Shown here: in pieces, positions 24,901 to 34,739 of the stretch
Numbering within the stretch: position 1 is the first letter of the stretch
Layout: every line of letters begins with the position of its first letter
Source: Helianthus annuus
Lineage: Eukaryota; Streptophyta; Magnoliopsida; Asterales; Asteraceae
Reading direction: 5' to 3'
Assembly (NCBI RefSeq): GCF_002127325.2
Contig: NC_035433.2
Location: 147,510,435 to 147,574,434 of the forward strand
DNA length: 64,000 nt
Notes under the pieces: generated by a model
The model's input: only the letters and a program-made list of their open reading frames with translations
Databases searched by the model: none
What the model was told of the DNA's origin: nothing
Translations under genes and position numbers: made by a program

Positions 24901-27480
24901 GGAGAGCAGTTCTTCGATCTGCTCTTGCATCGCCTGATTTTTAGCTGACCCAAGGTGGCGTTGGCCTTGGATCACTGGTTTGATACCTGGTTTGGTATTC
25001 AAATAGTGCTGCGCTATTTCACGTGGGACCCCTGTCATGTCTGCAGGAGTCCACGCGAAGATGTCTTGGTTCCTGAAGAGAAGCTCCTTCAGGTGCGCTC
25101 TGGTGGTCGAGGACAAGGCGTGACCCAATGTGACCTTCTGTTCCGGATGCGTTGGGTTGAGAACCCATTTTTCCGGTTGGTCGACGGGGGTGGGCCTTGC
25201 GACCTTTGTCGGACGTGCTTCGTCCGTCATCATAACGTCCTTGCGGGCGTAGATGATTGCAACCCCTGATGCGGTTGGGAAACCAACCGCGGAGTGGGGG
25301 ACGGATGTGATCATATTGAAGTCTCCTTGGGATTCTCTCCCAAGGATGACGTCATAATTGGAGGTGTGGGGTAAGACCATAAAGTTAACCTCCTCTGTCC
25401 GCGTGTGTTTACCATTGGTAAGACGCACGGGAAATGTAATTTGACCTAGGGGAAAGACTGTTTCCCCTGCGAATCCGGCCAGCGGGTAATCTACGGCTTG
25501 CAACCGATCTTTGTCCTCTTGGTCAAATTGATTGAAGCATTGCTCGTAGATTATATCGGATGTACTGCCCGGGTCGATGAACAGACGCTCGGTGCAGTAA
25601 TGGGCCAGCTGGCCTGAAATGACGACGGCGCGTCTGTCACGCGGTCCGCCTCGGACTTTTGGGAAGACGACTTGCTCGTCTTTCCAATCATTGTCCGGTC
25701 TTCGTGCCGCTTTTCGCGGCCTACCCTTGCCTCCGTAGATCATGTGGGTGGAAGCCACGCACATGGCTTTCTTTCCGGAGGAGGTACCTTCGTTGTGAGG
25801 GGTGATATGCTTGGTGGGCTTTTGTCCACCTGGTAAAAGGTGTTGCAGTTTCCCCTCTTTCAACGCCCGCTCAATCTCCAGCCGGAGACTGATGCAGTTG
25901 TTGGTGGTGTGGCCCGAGTCCTTGTGGTACTCACAGTATAGTGTGAGGTCCTGACTTTTCTTGGACTTCATTGGTTGGGCCGGTCGCAAGAATTGTGGGT
26001 CCGCGAGGAGGACCTCTCTTGGCGACTGGTTGATCTCGGTCCATTTGCGGTCCCGAGATTCTTTTCTTGGTGCCCGAGTGTCTCGGGCCGGGTTGTAGCA
26101 TTGTGGGTCAAACGTGTTGGGTTGCGGGAAATAGGGTTTAGTAATATCCCGATTTCCTGCCTCCCGGTTTCGCTTGTTGTTACGTTTGGACCCTTGGTGG
26201 GATGTTTCGGCTTGAGGTTTTGCCTTTTTGACGTGCGGTTCGAGCGACCGCTGTGTCTGGGCGTATGTCTTGACTGCGGTCATGACATCCTCCCATTTTT
26301 TAGGCAAACCCTCCTTGCCAGAGATGGTCATGACCATCTCTCTGTCTTTGACGGCCCGAATAAAATGGTTTCGCGCCATTTGGTCCGCCACGTCGCCTAT
26401 TTCTAGGCATTCTTTATTGTAACGGATGACGAATGCCTCGAGCGATTCGTCATCCCTTCGCCAGATGTTCATGACGTCCAACGAATCGCGTTCGTGGCGT
26501 CGCTGTTGGCTAAAGTGGGCGAGGAACTTGGCGCGCAAGTCCTCGAAAGAATCCAGTGATCCCACTGGCAAAGAATCAAACCATGCCCTGGCCAGACCGA
26601 TAAGGGTCTGGGGGAAAAAATTGCACCAGGTGGGTTCGTCCCACCTGCCATTGACGCCTGCGCCTGTGAAGATGTTCATGTGGTCGTCCGGGTCGGTCGA
26701 GCCACTGTATTTCCCAATGTTGACTGGGAATTTTGTCGTTGTGATATCGGCGTTGGCGATGTGCGGGACGAATTTTGAATTTTCGGCCGCGGCCCTTGGC
26801 CTGTATGGTTCGTGCGCAGGGCGCTTTGCCGCCCTGAGGTATGTAGTGCGGGGGTGACTGGGAGGAACATAGTTGCGTCCCCCCGGTCTGCTGTTGGTGT
26901 CGTGAGACTCCCCGCGGTAGGTTTGATCGTCAGGGTCGGTATGCCCGTACCCTTCCGTGTAGGGTTGCGGGCCCAGTCGGCTCTGGATGCCTGGGCCGCG
27001 CCTGGAGGCTGACCGCCTCCTATCTTCCCCACAGGGGCCCAGGCGGGTGTGCACTGGCCCTCTGGAGCGGGACTCATATGAGAAAGTGTCCTCATCGAGT
27101 GTGTGGATCGAACAGTAAGATGATCCACGGTCGTCATGTCGGCTTCTGGAAGCCGGACGTGAGTGTAACCTGCCATCGTATTGGAGTATACGGTTGGCAG
27201 GTGTGTGTTGTATTGGAGTAGGCCCAGCTTGTACGTTTGCTTCCGTACAAGCGCGGTTGTAAGCCGCTATCAGCAGATCAGTCTGCTGTTGGTACCAGGA
27301 GTGCAAGTCCACGCCTGGTGGAAGCACAGTTGGGGCCTGTGATAAGTCGTGTCCGAACGCAAAGGATGGGATCCTTTGGGTGGACGTGCCAATGTGTCCG
27401 GGTTGGGGGGTCGAAGGGTGGACCCCTGTTGTTACCGGGGGATTTGGGTTATCCGCATTGGTGTTTTGGTTATCAGTCAT
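21940..27480 (-). CDS. Tat-type gag-pol polyprotein, 1846 aa, uninterrupted
   Basis: This encodes capsid and replication enzymes for a virus-like particle. Visible parts: disordered N-terminus; retrotransposon gag (about 262-410, AWFDSLP...LRAKFLAHF); a Cys/His knuckle-like CEYHKDSGHTTNNC (516-529); aspartic protease with FIDPGS (about 634); reverse transcriptase (about 870-1045) with YMDD at 988-991. A degenerate RNase H (about 1133-1250) is followed by a second RNase H (about 1279-1400; TDGAS, NNEAEYEAL, HVDSL), the hallmark of Tat. Integrase has the zinc site H1500, H1507, C1538, C1541 and the triad D1570, D1630, E1666 with 35 residues between the last two. The start is the ATG at 27480, 57 bp inside the 5' LTR. 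No stop or frameshift is seen, so it is probably functional. Confidence 0.93.
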   Translation of the reverse strand: MTDNQNTNADNPNPPVTTGVHPSTPQPGHIGTSTQRIPSFAFGHDLSQAPTVLPPGVDLHSWYQQQTDLLIAAYNRACTEANVQAGPTPIQHTPANRILQYDGRLHSRPASRSRHDDRGSSYCSIHTLDEDTFSYESRSRGPVHTRLGPCGEDRRRSASRRGPGIQSRLGPQPYTEGYGHTDPDDQTYRGESHDTNSRPGGRNYVPPSHPRTTYLRAAKRPAHEPYRPRAAAENSKFVPHIANADITTTKFPVNIGKYSGSTDPDDHMNIFTGAGVNGRWDEPTWCNFFPQTLIGLARAWFDSLPVGSLDSFEDLRAKFLAHFSQQRRHERDSLDVMNIWRRDDESLEAFVIRYNKECLEIGDVADQMARNHFIRAVKDREMVMTISGKEGLPKKWEDVMTAVKTYAQTQRSLEPHVKKAKPQAETSHQGSKRNNKRNREAGNRDITKPYFPQPNTFDPQCYNPARDTRAPRKESRDRKWTEINQSPREVLLADPQFLRPAQPMKSKKSQDLTLYCEYHKDSGHTTNNCISLRLEIERALKEGKLQHLLPGGQKPTKHITPHNEGTSSGKKAMCVASTHMIYGGKGRPRKAARRPDNDWKDEQVVFPKVRGGPRDRRAVVISGQLAHYCTERLFIDPGSTSDIIYEQCFNQFDQEDKDRLQAVDYPLAGFAGETVFPLGQITFPVRLTNGKHTRTEEVNFMVLPHTSNYDVILGRESQGDFNMITSVPHSAVGFPTASGVAIIYARKDVMMTDEARPTKVARPTPVDQPEKWVLNPTHPEQKVTLGHALSSTTRAHLKELLFRNQDIFAWTPADMTGVPREIAQHYLNTKPGIKPVIQGQRHLGSAKNQAMQEQIEELLSAGILREVKYQTWLSNPVMVEKPSGGWRMCVDYKDLNKACPKDCYALPEIDEKVDNLAPFRWKCFLDCYKGYHQVQMALEDEDKTAFRTPTGNYCYTKMPFGLRNAGSTYQKLMNDTFRGQISKSVEIYMDDLVVMSMEEDTMLTDIERTFQTLRSVNMKLNPGKCSFGMEEGKFLGFIVTKDGFKVNPEKVQAIERMPSPASMKDMQRLAGRLAALNRFLANHAAKSYPFIKTLRSCSKKEQFQWTTEAEKAFQEMKECLIQLPTLTAPCKDEPLILYLSAADNAVGAVLIVERTGVQTPIYYISKMLNDPETRYSIMEKLVLALVHASRRLRRYFVNHIITVLTNYRIGPILSKPDISGRLAKWAIELGAHTIHYKPRPAIKGQILADFAAEVPADRIQECEESQNPAPPPPSSEVWALFTDGASNEDGAGAGLRLVSPDGQELTYAIRLDFKSTNNEAEYEALLAGLRLAVKIGVQHLEAHVDSLLVAGQVRGDYAAKGDIMILYLEQALQLKSKFASFNIRHINRSENKSADALSKLASTSFQHLAKEVRIEILQNPSVPLRQVSVIQYGTTSWMTPIIAYLQSGVTPESKTEARKLQYKACHYQMGDGILYRKSYLGPLLRCVNPQDATYLIREIHEGICGIHAGPRMVVAKIMNAGYYWPGMHLDAVKELRKCMDCQRHAPKTLRPKNNLVPVTTAWPFQKWAIDVVGPFPDAPGAVKFIIVAVDYFTKWVEAKPLASTTAMITRKFIWEHIICRFGLPMYIVTDNGTNFAADEFQQWLEELNIKHIFSSVAHPQGNGQVESINKGLVEGIKARLGTARRGWVDELPSILWAHRTSPKTSNGETPFSLVYGSEAVIPAEMGLPSPRMLAIEKLDNNRERRIDLDLLEERRENAAINEAKYKSKLEKYYNARVRVCTFTPGDYVLRDNEASNAERPGKLAPKWEGPYLISEVLGKGAYRLQTLEGEPIARTWNAQQLRRCYM

Positions 27481-27518
27481 GATCTTGAGAGGGAGAGGGA
27501 TGGATTAAAAAGTGCTAA

Positions 27519-27536
27519 TAGTAGCGGTGGGCGCCA
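27519..27536 (-). other. Tat primer-binding site
   Basis: Read on the minus strand, TGGCGCCCACCGCTACTA starts one base after the 5' LTR. The TGG complements a tRNA CCA end. I do not assign the tRNA. Confidence 0.7.
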
Positions 27537-27537
27537 A

Positions 27538-28337
27538 TGATGAAACAATGGTTAACCGGGCAGGGTTAACACACTGGTCTCGTCAAGAAGGGTTAATCCC
27601 TTCCTCTCGGAGATCGCTGGCTGGGTCACCGGTGGATGATCTCCTGCACAAGGAAACAAGCCGTGACTCGTAACAAGGAGGATGGGGTGGGGGGTGCTCC
27701 TTGTTACCACTCTCCGGCGTAAGAATCAGTAGTTTGCTTGGGAAGCAAAGCAAGATTATAGTAGTAGTGAGAGAGTTGTGTAGAGATACCTCAAACCTGG
27801 TTTGGGGTTGGTATTTATAGCCGAGGAGTGAAGGAGGAGATTGATGGATGGGCTGACGACGAGCTGCACCGTTGCAGGTGTGTCAGTCTCGCCGGCCGTG
27901 GGGGTTACGCCACGTCAGCCCATTGCTTTAATAGCTCTGACAGGGGACTGTCGCCGGCGCCACTTGGTGTCAGCCACTTGCCTGGCGTGTCAGTCCACTT
28001 GCTGGATATGCAGGGTGCGGTGCGAGCCGCATCGCTGCATGTGGTAACGTCTGAAGTTACCGCGTCTCCTACTTGTGATCAAGAAATACGCGAGATGCGG
28101 TGTTGGCCGCATCGTCGTATGTTGGAGACTATTTGCTCGCTTCCCTTGTCGTGACGAAAATGGCCATATGATGCGGTGCCAGCCGCATCGACATGTTCAT
28201 CTTCTTTCGTACTTGGGTCAAGCTATTCATCTTCGAACCGAATGGGTTCGAAGGATGTGACCGCATGGGTGCGGTTTGCTTGCTGGTAGGGGTTTGTTTG
28301 ATGCGGGTAATGGTCGTTTTGGGACCATACCCCTTCA
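27538..28337 (-). repeat. Tat 5' LTR (minus-strand sense) with promoter
   Basis: 800 bp. A TATA box (CTATAAATA, minus strand) lies at 27812-27820 and is repeated at 15511-15519 in the other LTR. The GATGCGG/CCGCATC hairpins lie upstream of it in the U3 part. Confidence 0.92.
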
Positions 28338-28398
28338 ACAGTCCATAATTTATTCTTTTCTTTTTTCTTTTTTTTTTAAAGAAATCTTAGTTTTATAC

Positions 28399-28792
28399 GG
28401 GGAATCGTAACAAGTTCCCTTATATCACACTACTGACCCGTAGGTCCCTTTACTTAGCCTCGTAGGCTATTTCCTTAGGCTTTCACCTCTTTGAGGCGAG
28501 GCCCTTATGATCCTTTTGCTTCAATTCATGACTCGTGGGTCATTTTGGCCCCGTAGACCTTTTGCTCTGATTAATATCCCGGTTATGATGATCCCGTATA
28601 TCATCTTTTATTCGAGTCTTCATTCAATGTGTATACATTTATATACGCATATGGCGTTAAGGCACTATGTTTTTGTTTAACATCATTTGTTTTCGTCTTG
28701 ATATTATCTTTGACCTTGACCGTAGTCTAAGGCTACATTCGTTTCTTTTCGGTTTTCCGACTTTATGACCTCTCATGTCATTTATGCGTCGG
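28399..28792 (-). repeat. Cluster of short hairpins with CGTA-type loops in LARD1
   Basis: Plus-strand units: GACC-CGTA-GGTC (28435-28446), TAGCCT-CGT-AGGCTA (28455-28469), GATGAT-CCCGTAT-ATCATC (28587-28605), and CCTTGAC-CGTA-GTCTAAGG with one bulge (28714-28732). There are also ATGAC...GTCAT (28528-28543), GGGAA...TTCCC (28400-28419) and CCGAC...GTCGG (28757-28792). The stems differ while the CGTA loop recurs. Confidence 0.55.
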
Positions 28793-29234
28793 TTTATCTT
28801 ATGCTCACCATTATCCAGTTTACATACATTCGTGTTTGATTATGTCCCTTTGCCGGGCTCATTATTCTTTTGATTTTAACGTTACTATTGTCCCGTTTGT
28901 GTTTACTCATGTCACCCGGCATGATATTATATTCAACCCGTTCAACTTCAAAATAGTTGAACATAATTTATTCACAACTCTATTTACATTATCTTGTCAT
29001 CTTTTAATTATGACCCTAAAACCCGAGTCTTTTAACTTTCCGTCCGGGTTCCTGTTTCTCGGTCTACGCATGTGTTTAATTCCTACCCATCAACTGGGTG
29101 GTTTTACCGAAGTCGTTATTATTGCAACCCTCCCGGTATGCACTAAGATCTCGCTTCATCTTTATATTCCGACTTTGTCCCCGAGTTTGGCGTTTTACAA
29201 AAACGACCCATTTAGAGACATATTTGCATTTTCT

Positions 29235-29455
29235 GGGTTCGAGTGTAAGTACACCCCCTCCCAGTGCATATCTACATCATTTTACATGTTTCCATGTCTA
29301 CATGTTTATATTCCTCGGGTTCGAGTGTAAGTACACCCCCTCCCAATACATGTCTACATCATTTTACATGTTTCCATGTCTACATGTTTATATTCCTCGG
29401 GTTCGAGTGTAAGTACACCCCCTCCCAATACATGTCTACATCATTTTACATGTTT
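29235..29455. repeat. 82-bp tandem repeat, about 2.6 copies
   Basis: Units start at 29235, 29317 and 29399 with GGGTTCGAGTGTAAGTACAC and are nearly identical. Confidence 0.9.
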
Positions 29456-30367
29456 CTTTGTCCCTTCTCTCGGGCTCATTATACTAATAGAATACGCTTC
29501 CGTCACTCGGCTGTGCGTTTATATTATGATCAAATATTTTGCTTATCTGATTCATTTGGGTACTTTTTAATTTGTCCCACTCACCCCGTCCTTACTACAC
29601 CGGGTGTGAATGTGTCCGCTATAAGAAGTTCATGGCATCATATGCCACTACTTACTTGGCCAGAGTAAGCGATTAACACATGACACGCATGACCTTTTTA
29701 TAGTTTTCGCATCACGCCCTATGTAAGTAATACCTCTGTTTATTAATCTTGGAAACAATATCCTGGATAGGTATTCTATTCAGGTTTGTCCAAGTTTTCA
29801 ACCTACATCTGAAACTATCAGTTTCTACTTATTGGTTGCATGTTTATATTCATGCAATAATTTAAACGTGCACCTGGTAAATGCTTGCCCTAACGGGCTT
29901 TTCTTGCCATTAGTCTTGTTCGCGACCATTACGCGATTTAGGTCCTTGATGAGCATGCTCTTCTTGTCATATCTCGGACCGTTCCATCATCATATCCACA
30001 ATTCGTTTGACTCTCGTCGTCTTCAAACGCGAGTGTCCTTCAATTAAAACATTCGCAAAAGTTAGTAACATTAACTTCAATAATCGCTCGTATTATAATA
30101 CAAGGCTTTTTCTACTATACGCGTCAACGCGCGTATTTTCGTCAACTATATCAATCATTTCAATTGGGGTAACGTGTATCACACGATAGCCCTATGTGTT
30201 GTTTACAACACATTAGCATCTAAACTATTAACGTACATGTACTTACCGGATTTGCGATCAAGCCTCGAACCGAACACTATTCTTTGTCAAGAGCATAAGG
30301 TTTAAGTCCAAGCATTGTTCCTCCCCACCATACTCGAATCTCTTAAACCAAGGCTCTGATACCAACT

Positions 30368-33344
30368 TGTAACACCCGTTCTTATAAATCAAGGTTTAAC
30401 GTATATTTTGCGAAAATAATCATGTAATTTAAAATTACATATACATCGGAAATACGGGTTTGTTAAAAACTTTTACAATTTAAGTGATAAACATAATGTG
30501 ATTTAATTCGCCGTTTAGAATAACGACAAAACTACGTTGCGGAAGCTTTGTTTAACGTGTGTTCGGTTCTTGCTCGATGCTCGATCTTCATCCGGGACTC
30601 CCGACATTCACATGTGATCAAAACCAACTTAAATGTCAGTTTTGATAATTAATTAACTAATACAACGGGGAAATTAGGAAAATCCAACATGGATATCTTA
30701 AACCCAAAACAAAAACTCATTTCTGACCTCCACCGTAACTTACGGTAGCACCGTAAGTTACAGTGGCCTCTGTGTTTCAATTATTCAACCGTACAACAGT
30801 AGGCATTTACCGTAACCAAATTACGTCCACCGTAACTTACGGTGGCACCGTAAGTTATGGTGGCCCCTGTATTCCATCTTTCTATTTTGCCGTTTTTGAC
30901 ACGAAAACTTTCGTATCTTTCAATCTGCTCGTCCGTTTAACCTACCGTTTCTTCCTACGTGTTTGTAATTTGATTCTCCATCATATGGAGTTAAAATCTA
31001 ACATCCGGTTTAACAAAATTTCAGACTTTTAAGTCTTTGGCTTATTACCCTTTTTGCCAACTTTTGACCCGTTCGTGATTTCATCATCAAACTTGTGTAT
31101 TTGACCTTTATATCTCATATATTTCTTCAACTTAATGTTATCTACCATACTACATTATAATCCCCGGTTTATTACACAAATTAAACCCGTTTTCGTTTGT
31201 ATGCTTATTTTGACCCGTTAAGGGTATTTATGCACTAAGGTCCCATAACATCCCTTTTATACTTATCTTAAGGATTTAATCTACCAAATCACTTATTTCC
31301 AACAACCTTTAAAGGTCGTTTGCCCGGCTTACCCAACTAGGGCATTTTAGTCAACTTTAGCCCCTCATTTACGACGAAGGGCATTTGCTACTTAATTGAC
31401 CGCAAAAATGTATGTTTAACTACAATCGTATTTATACGTACCTGGCTCGAGTCAACCTAGTGACCCGTTTCGACACCTTGCTTTTATTACCGATATTCTA
31501 TGGCGACGCAATTATCCCAATTACTATTCGCTCCTGTAACACATGACTTGACCACTACATTAGTTGATTTTGTCAAATGACGTTATTCCCACGATTTGAC
31601 CCGTTCGGTCTATATAACCCAACATTTTCATATGTAACAAAAACATGGTTCTTAATTACCAATCACACATCCGAACCATTTCGGGTTTTCTCACTAGATC
31701 CCTTTCTTTCTAAAGTCAATTTCCTATATTTTTGACCCATTCGGCTTATGCTATGGGTGTCCTTTGAAACTTATTTTACTTTAGTCAATACTTGACTAAA
31801 TTTCCATTTTTACCCATTTTCCATTACTAGTTACGCTATAAGGTAACTTTAAGAAAACTCTTAAACTATTAACCAATTCATGACTAGTTTACCATTTTGC
31901 CTCTTTCACCATTAATCATGGTTTAAAACGTTTCTATTCGTTCCAACCCAATTTGTTTCGTGTTGGAACCCATAATTCGAACCAAATCCTTTGTTGTATT
32001 TATCGCCTATAAAATAAACACATATACTACAAGTAGGTGTAAGTTTTACTTACCTTGCATCCGAAACATGCTTTTACTTCTTATTTACTTCGTTTGACCC
32101 GCTTCCTTTCCAAGCCTCCACCTAGCTTGTCAAGCGTCAAACTATCATCATAATTCGTAAGACGGTTAGTTTAGTCATTATCACATACGACTATTCCACC
32201 TTACAAACTCTATGTTGGAACTACTATCCGACTTCAATATTGGTTTATTTGACTTTCGATAGTCAACTAACTTCAATCATATTACACGCACAATAAGTTC
32301 AATCAACATCACGTTTAGAACCCATATTATTTCGTATTACACGTAGTTAGTCGAGTTAGCCAATTACGCGTTTCTTTCATAATTTCATTATGTCAACATT
32401 CATTCGGGCATTTTAACAAACACCTAATGTGCATAATATTACTTATTTACTAACTAATTCATAACTAGTTATCTTTACCAAGATTTATACCACAATTCAA
32501 ACCTCTATGTTTAGTGTTCATGAACTACACATCATATTTCCAGAAATCAGTTTCTAAGCACCAATTTACACTAGATTAGCATCCTACATCCTTGTGTTTA
32601 TCATTTTCTCATAAAACCCATGAATTACCTTCAATGTGTTCATGAAATTTTTCAGAATTTAGCCATGATTTCACATGTTTTTGTCTAGGTTTTACTCCTA
32701 GACACCATATCAACCCTAGTCTACCCAAATAGCTAACATGCAACATAAATTTTCAGATTTCCCAATTTCATGAGAAATTCAAACAGAGAATTAACACCAA
32801 ATTTTACATACCTTGTAACCCCCTTGTGATGAGGATCACGAATCTATATATGTTCAGATTTTGATTTGGGACAAGAATTGACCTTCAATCTGGTTGTTTT
32901 GTGAATGTTTAAGGTTTAGATGGAGCCTGGGGGTCGCCCCTGATGTTGGTCGATTTCCACAAAACACAGACAATTGTGTTTTGTGTTTTATTTTGTTATT
33001 TCTATACAATAGTTTTCATTTAGACACATATGGTCCCTCATTTTTCACTCTTAATTCTTTTGAACTCCTAACTACTCATAAGTGACTAACTAACTTAGTT
33101 AGTGTCATTCCTAGTTAGTTTAGTAGGTTCGGGAAGTCGTAACCCGTTTACTTTAAGTCCCGTTAAATCGGGCCTTTTATCCATCCTATTTCTTTAAAAG
33201 CTTTTATTGACTTTTTGTTTAATATTAGGATTAATTATTTAAATCATAATATTTACCGGGTAAAATTTTACCACTAACGGTACTTTACCCGTCTTTTAGT
33301 GTTAACGGAGTTTGATTACCCAAACCCGTTTTCGGGGTGTTACA
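30368..33344 (-). repeat. LARD1 5' LTR (minus-strand sense)
   Basis: 2977 bp. The primer site lies three bases outside it at 30352-30364. The target duplication AAGAC follows at 33345-33349. Confidence 0.92.
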
Positions 33345-34739
33345 AAGACACATCATCATCATCACCATCACTATCCTCCTCAATGGGAGAAGACATCAAA
33401 GTATGCTGCTGATTTGACTTTAGTCCAACGGTATCACTACTACCTAGAACACTTCCTTGACTACGACCTTGCTCACCACTACTTCGATCAACATCTTGGC
33501 CACGACCCTTGCTGATATTTGTCGTAGTACGTCCCATGATATCTACAATAAAAATCCAAGTTTGAGATTCAGCAAATATGATTTGTTGATTTTGATTTTT
33601 AGGAATTAGTTATTTCTTGTCAACATACCTTGTTGCTGCCCTGCTCTCTTATTTTTGACCAAAGGAACCTCAACTTGTCCATGTTCATCAAAAGCATGCC
33701 GGATCTAACAGAAAACAAATAAAAAATTAAGAATTTGCATGATTACTAACGGAAAACAAATAAAAAAAGAACTTAAATATGAAAAACTTACATCCTCTTT
33801 AGTGACGGTCTTTGGAACCGAACTAACAGAAAGTTTGGTAACACTGCCTCTAGATAGTTTTTTCTTCGCAAAACTGCCTCCACCATATTGATCTGTGAAG
33901 TTTATCAATTTCATCACGTTAATAGGCAATTAAAAAAGAACTCTAATTACACGCTTACATACCTTGTTGCTGCCCTGTTCTCTTGTTGTTGCCCAATTCT
34001 CTTGTTGCTACCATGTTCTTTTCAGTGACCACACCTTGCCCCCTGCCGCCTCCTGCCACAAACGATTACATAAAAGTACAAAGAAAACAATTTAAGGCTA
34101 TGATCATATTGGCTATTATATAGCATAATACATAATAGCACGGTTCATGCTGCTGATCAATGACAGACATTTTATCATAATACAAAGACAAAACAAGGAC
34201 AACTCAAGATCATAATTGGACCAAGCTTAATTGGCCACAACAGGATAAAACATTTGAATTGATGTCTATAAGGAATCAATATACAGTAAGCAACATCATT
34301 AGTCTAGTATATAACCATGTTCTTCCTATATATAAATGCATTCAAAGCTGATGCAAGTGTTGTTGCGGTTCATCTAGTATATAACCAACATCCTCCTCTT
34401 CCTATATCATTAACTAACGAAGGTTAAGACGACCAATTCTTATTCAGTCAACACAACGCAAGTGGAACGATGAATCTAAACAGCTAGTAATGAACAAAAT
34501 CGAAGGGAAAAATACACAGATTAAGGTTTAAGGAAGAAATTAGGGAGAATAAGAGACCACACCTTGCCCTCTGCCTCCTCCTGGCACAAAACCACGACAT
34601 ATGCCAGCATCTGCTGTACTGCGTGCCATGATACTACAAAAAATAGAATCAAATTAACCTTCAAATACCTTAGATCCGTGAAACGATGTGAAATCGAGAA
34701 CAACTTCAATGTACCAGCAAAAGTGTGACAGAAATTGGT

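Larger units (their letters stand above)
15237..28337 (-). mobile_element. Tat-lineage Ty3/gypsy retrotransposon, 13.1 kb, apparently intact
   Basis: Two 800-bp LTRs (15237-16036 and 27538-28337, TG...CA in the minus sense) differ at one position by eye (G/A near 15457/27758). The target duplication ACAGT lies at 15232-15236 and 28338-28342, inside LARD1. The primer-binding site begins TGGCGCCCACCGC at 27536 reading downward, and the polypurine tract (TGGGGGGACT) lies at 16037-16046. It encodes one uninterrupted gag-pol ORF on the minus strand. A six-exon gene lies on the opposite strand between pol and the 3' LTR, an arrangement known in Tat elements such as Grande and Retand. Confidence 0.93.
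28343..30367. other. LARD1 internal region, 5'-side part (non-coding, hairpin-rich)
   Basis: No gag or pol similarity. It holds the tRNA-Met primer site at 30352-30364, an 82-bp tandem repeat at 29235-29455, and the hairpin cluster at 28399-28792. The apparent open frames here only translate the tandem repeat. Confidence 0.7.
11161..33344 (-). mobile_element. LARD1: large non-coding LTR retrotransposon (chromovirus-derived), hosting a Tat insertion
   Basis: Two direct LTRs of 2977 bp each begin TGTAACACCC and end GGGGTGTTACA. They are flanked by the duplication AAGAC (11156-11160, 33345-33349). On the minus strand the 5' LTR is followed by TGGTATCAGAGCC (30352-30364), the complement of initiator tRNA-Met. 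A polypurine tract (AAGGGGGGTAGACT) precedes the 3' LTR at 14138-14151. With the Tat insert and its second target copy removed, the internal region is 3124 bp and has no gag or pol. The codons ending FEDETSLRGVDL beside the polypurine tract resemble the tail of a chromoviral pol. It must be mobilised by another element's proteins. Confidence 0.88.
6597..34629 (-). pseudogene. CACTA TNPA-like gene (plant transposase, Ptta/En/Spm type), split by insertions
   Basis: TNPA-type proteins bind the subterminal repeats and assist the TNPD transposase. The exons that can be read on the minus strand are about 34629-34557 (start MARSTADAGICRGF), 34055-33962, 33894-33792, 33706-33632, 33544-33345 joined to 11160-11062, 10980-10857 joined to about 10351-10349, 10297-9962, 9886-9672, 7104-6952 and 6728-6597. 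GTAAGT/GTATGT donors and AG acceptors fit these borders. The 10297-9962 exon holds the family core (WEEKWNG...CRVRDQAKET). The later exons encode GGKKRGKVYGL and a C-terminal charged helix. LARD1 is inserted in one exon and a solo LTR in the next, with target duplications retained. Exon borders are inferred by eye. Confidence 0.72.

Noticed and set aside
22400..27482. Many plus-strand frames across the Tat gag-pol region
   Set aside because: They are shadows of the 1846-codon minus-strand polyprotein.
28836..29668. Overlapping plus-strand frames with repeated peptide blocks in LARD1
   Set aside because: They translate the 82-bp tandem repeat. There are no domains and they run against the element's sense.
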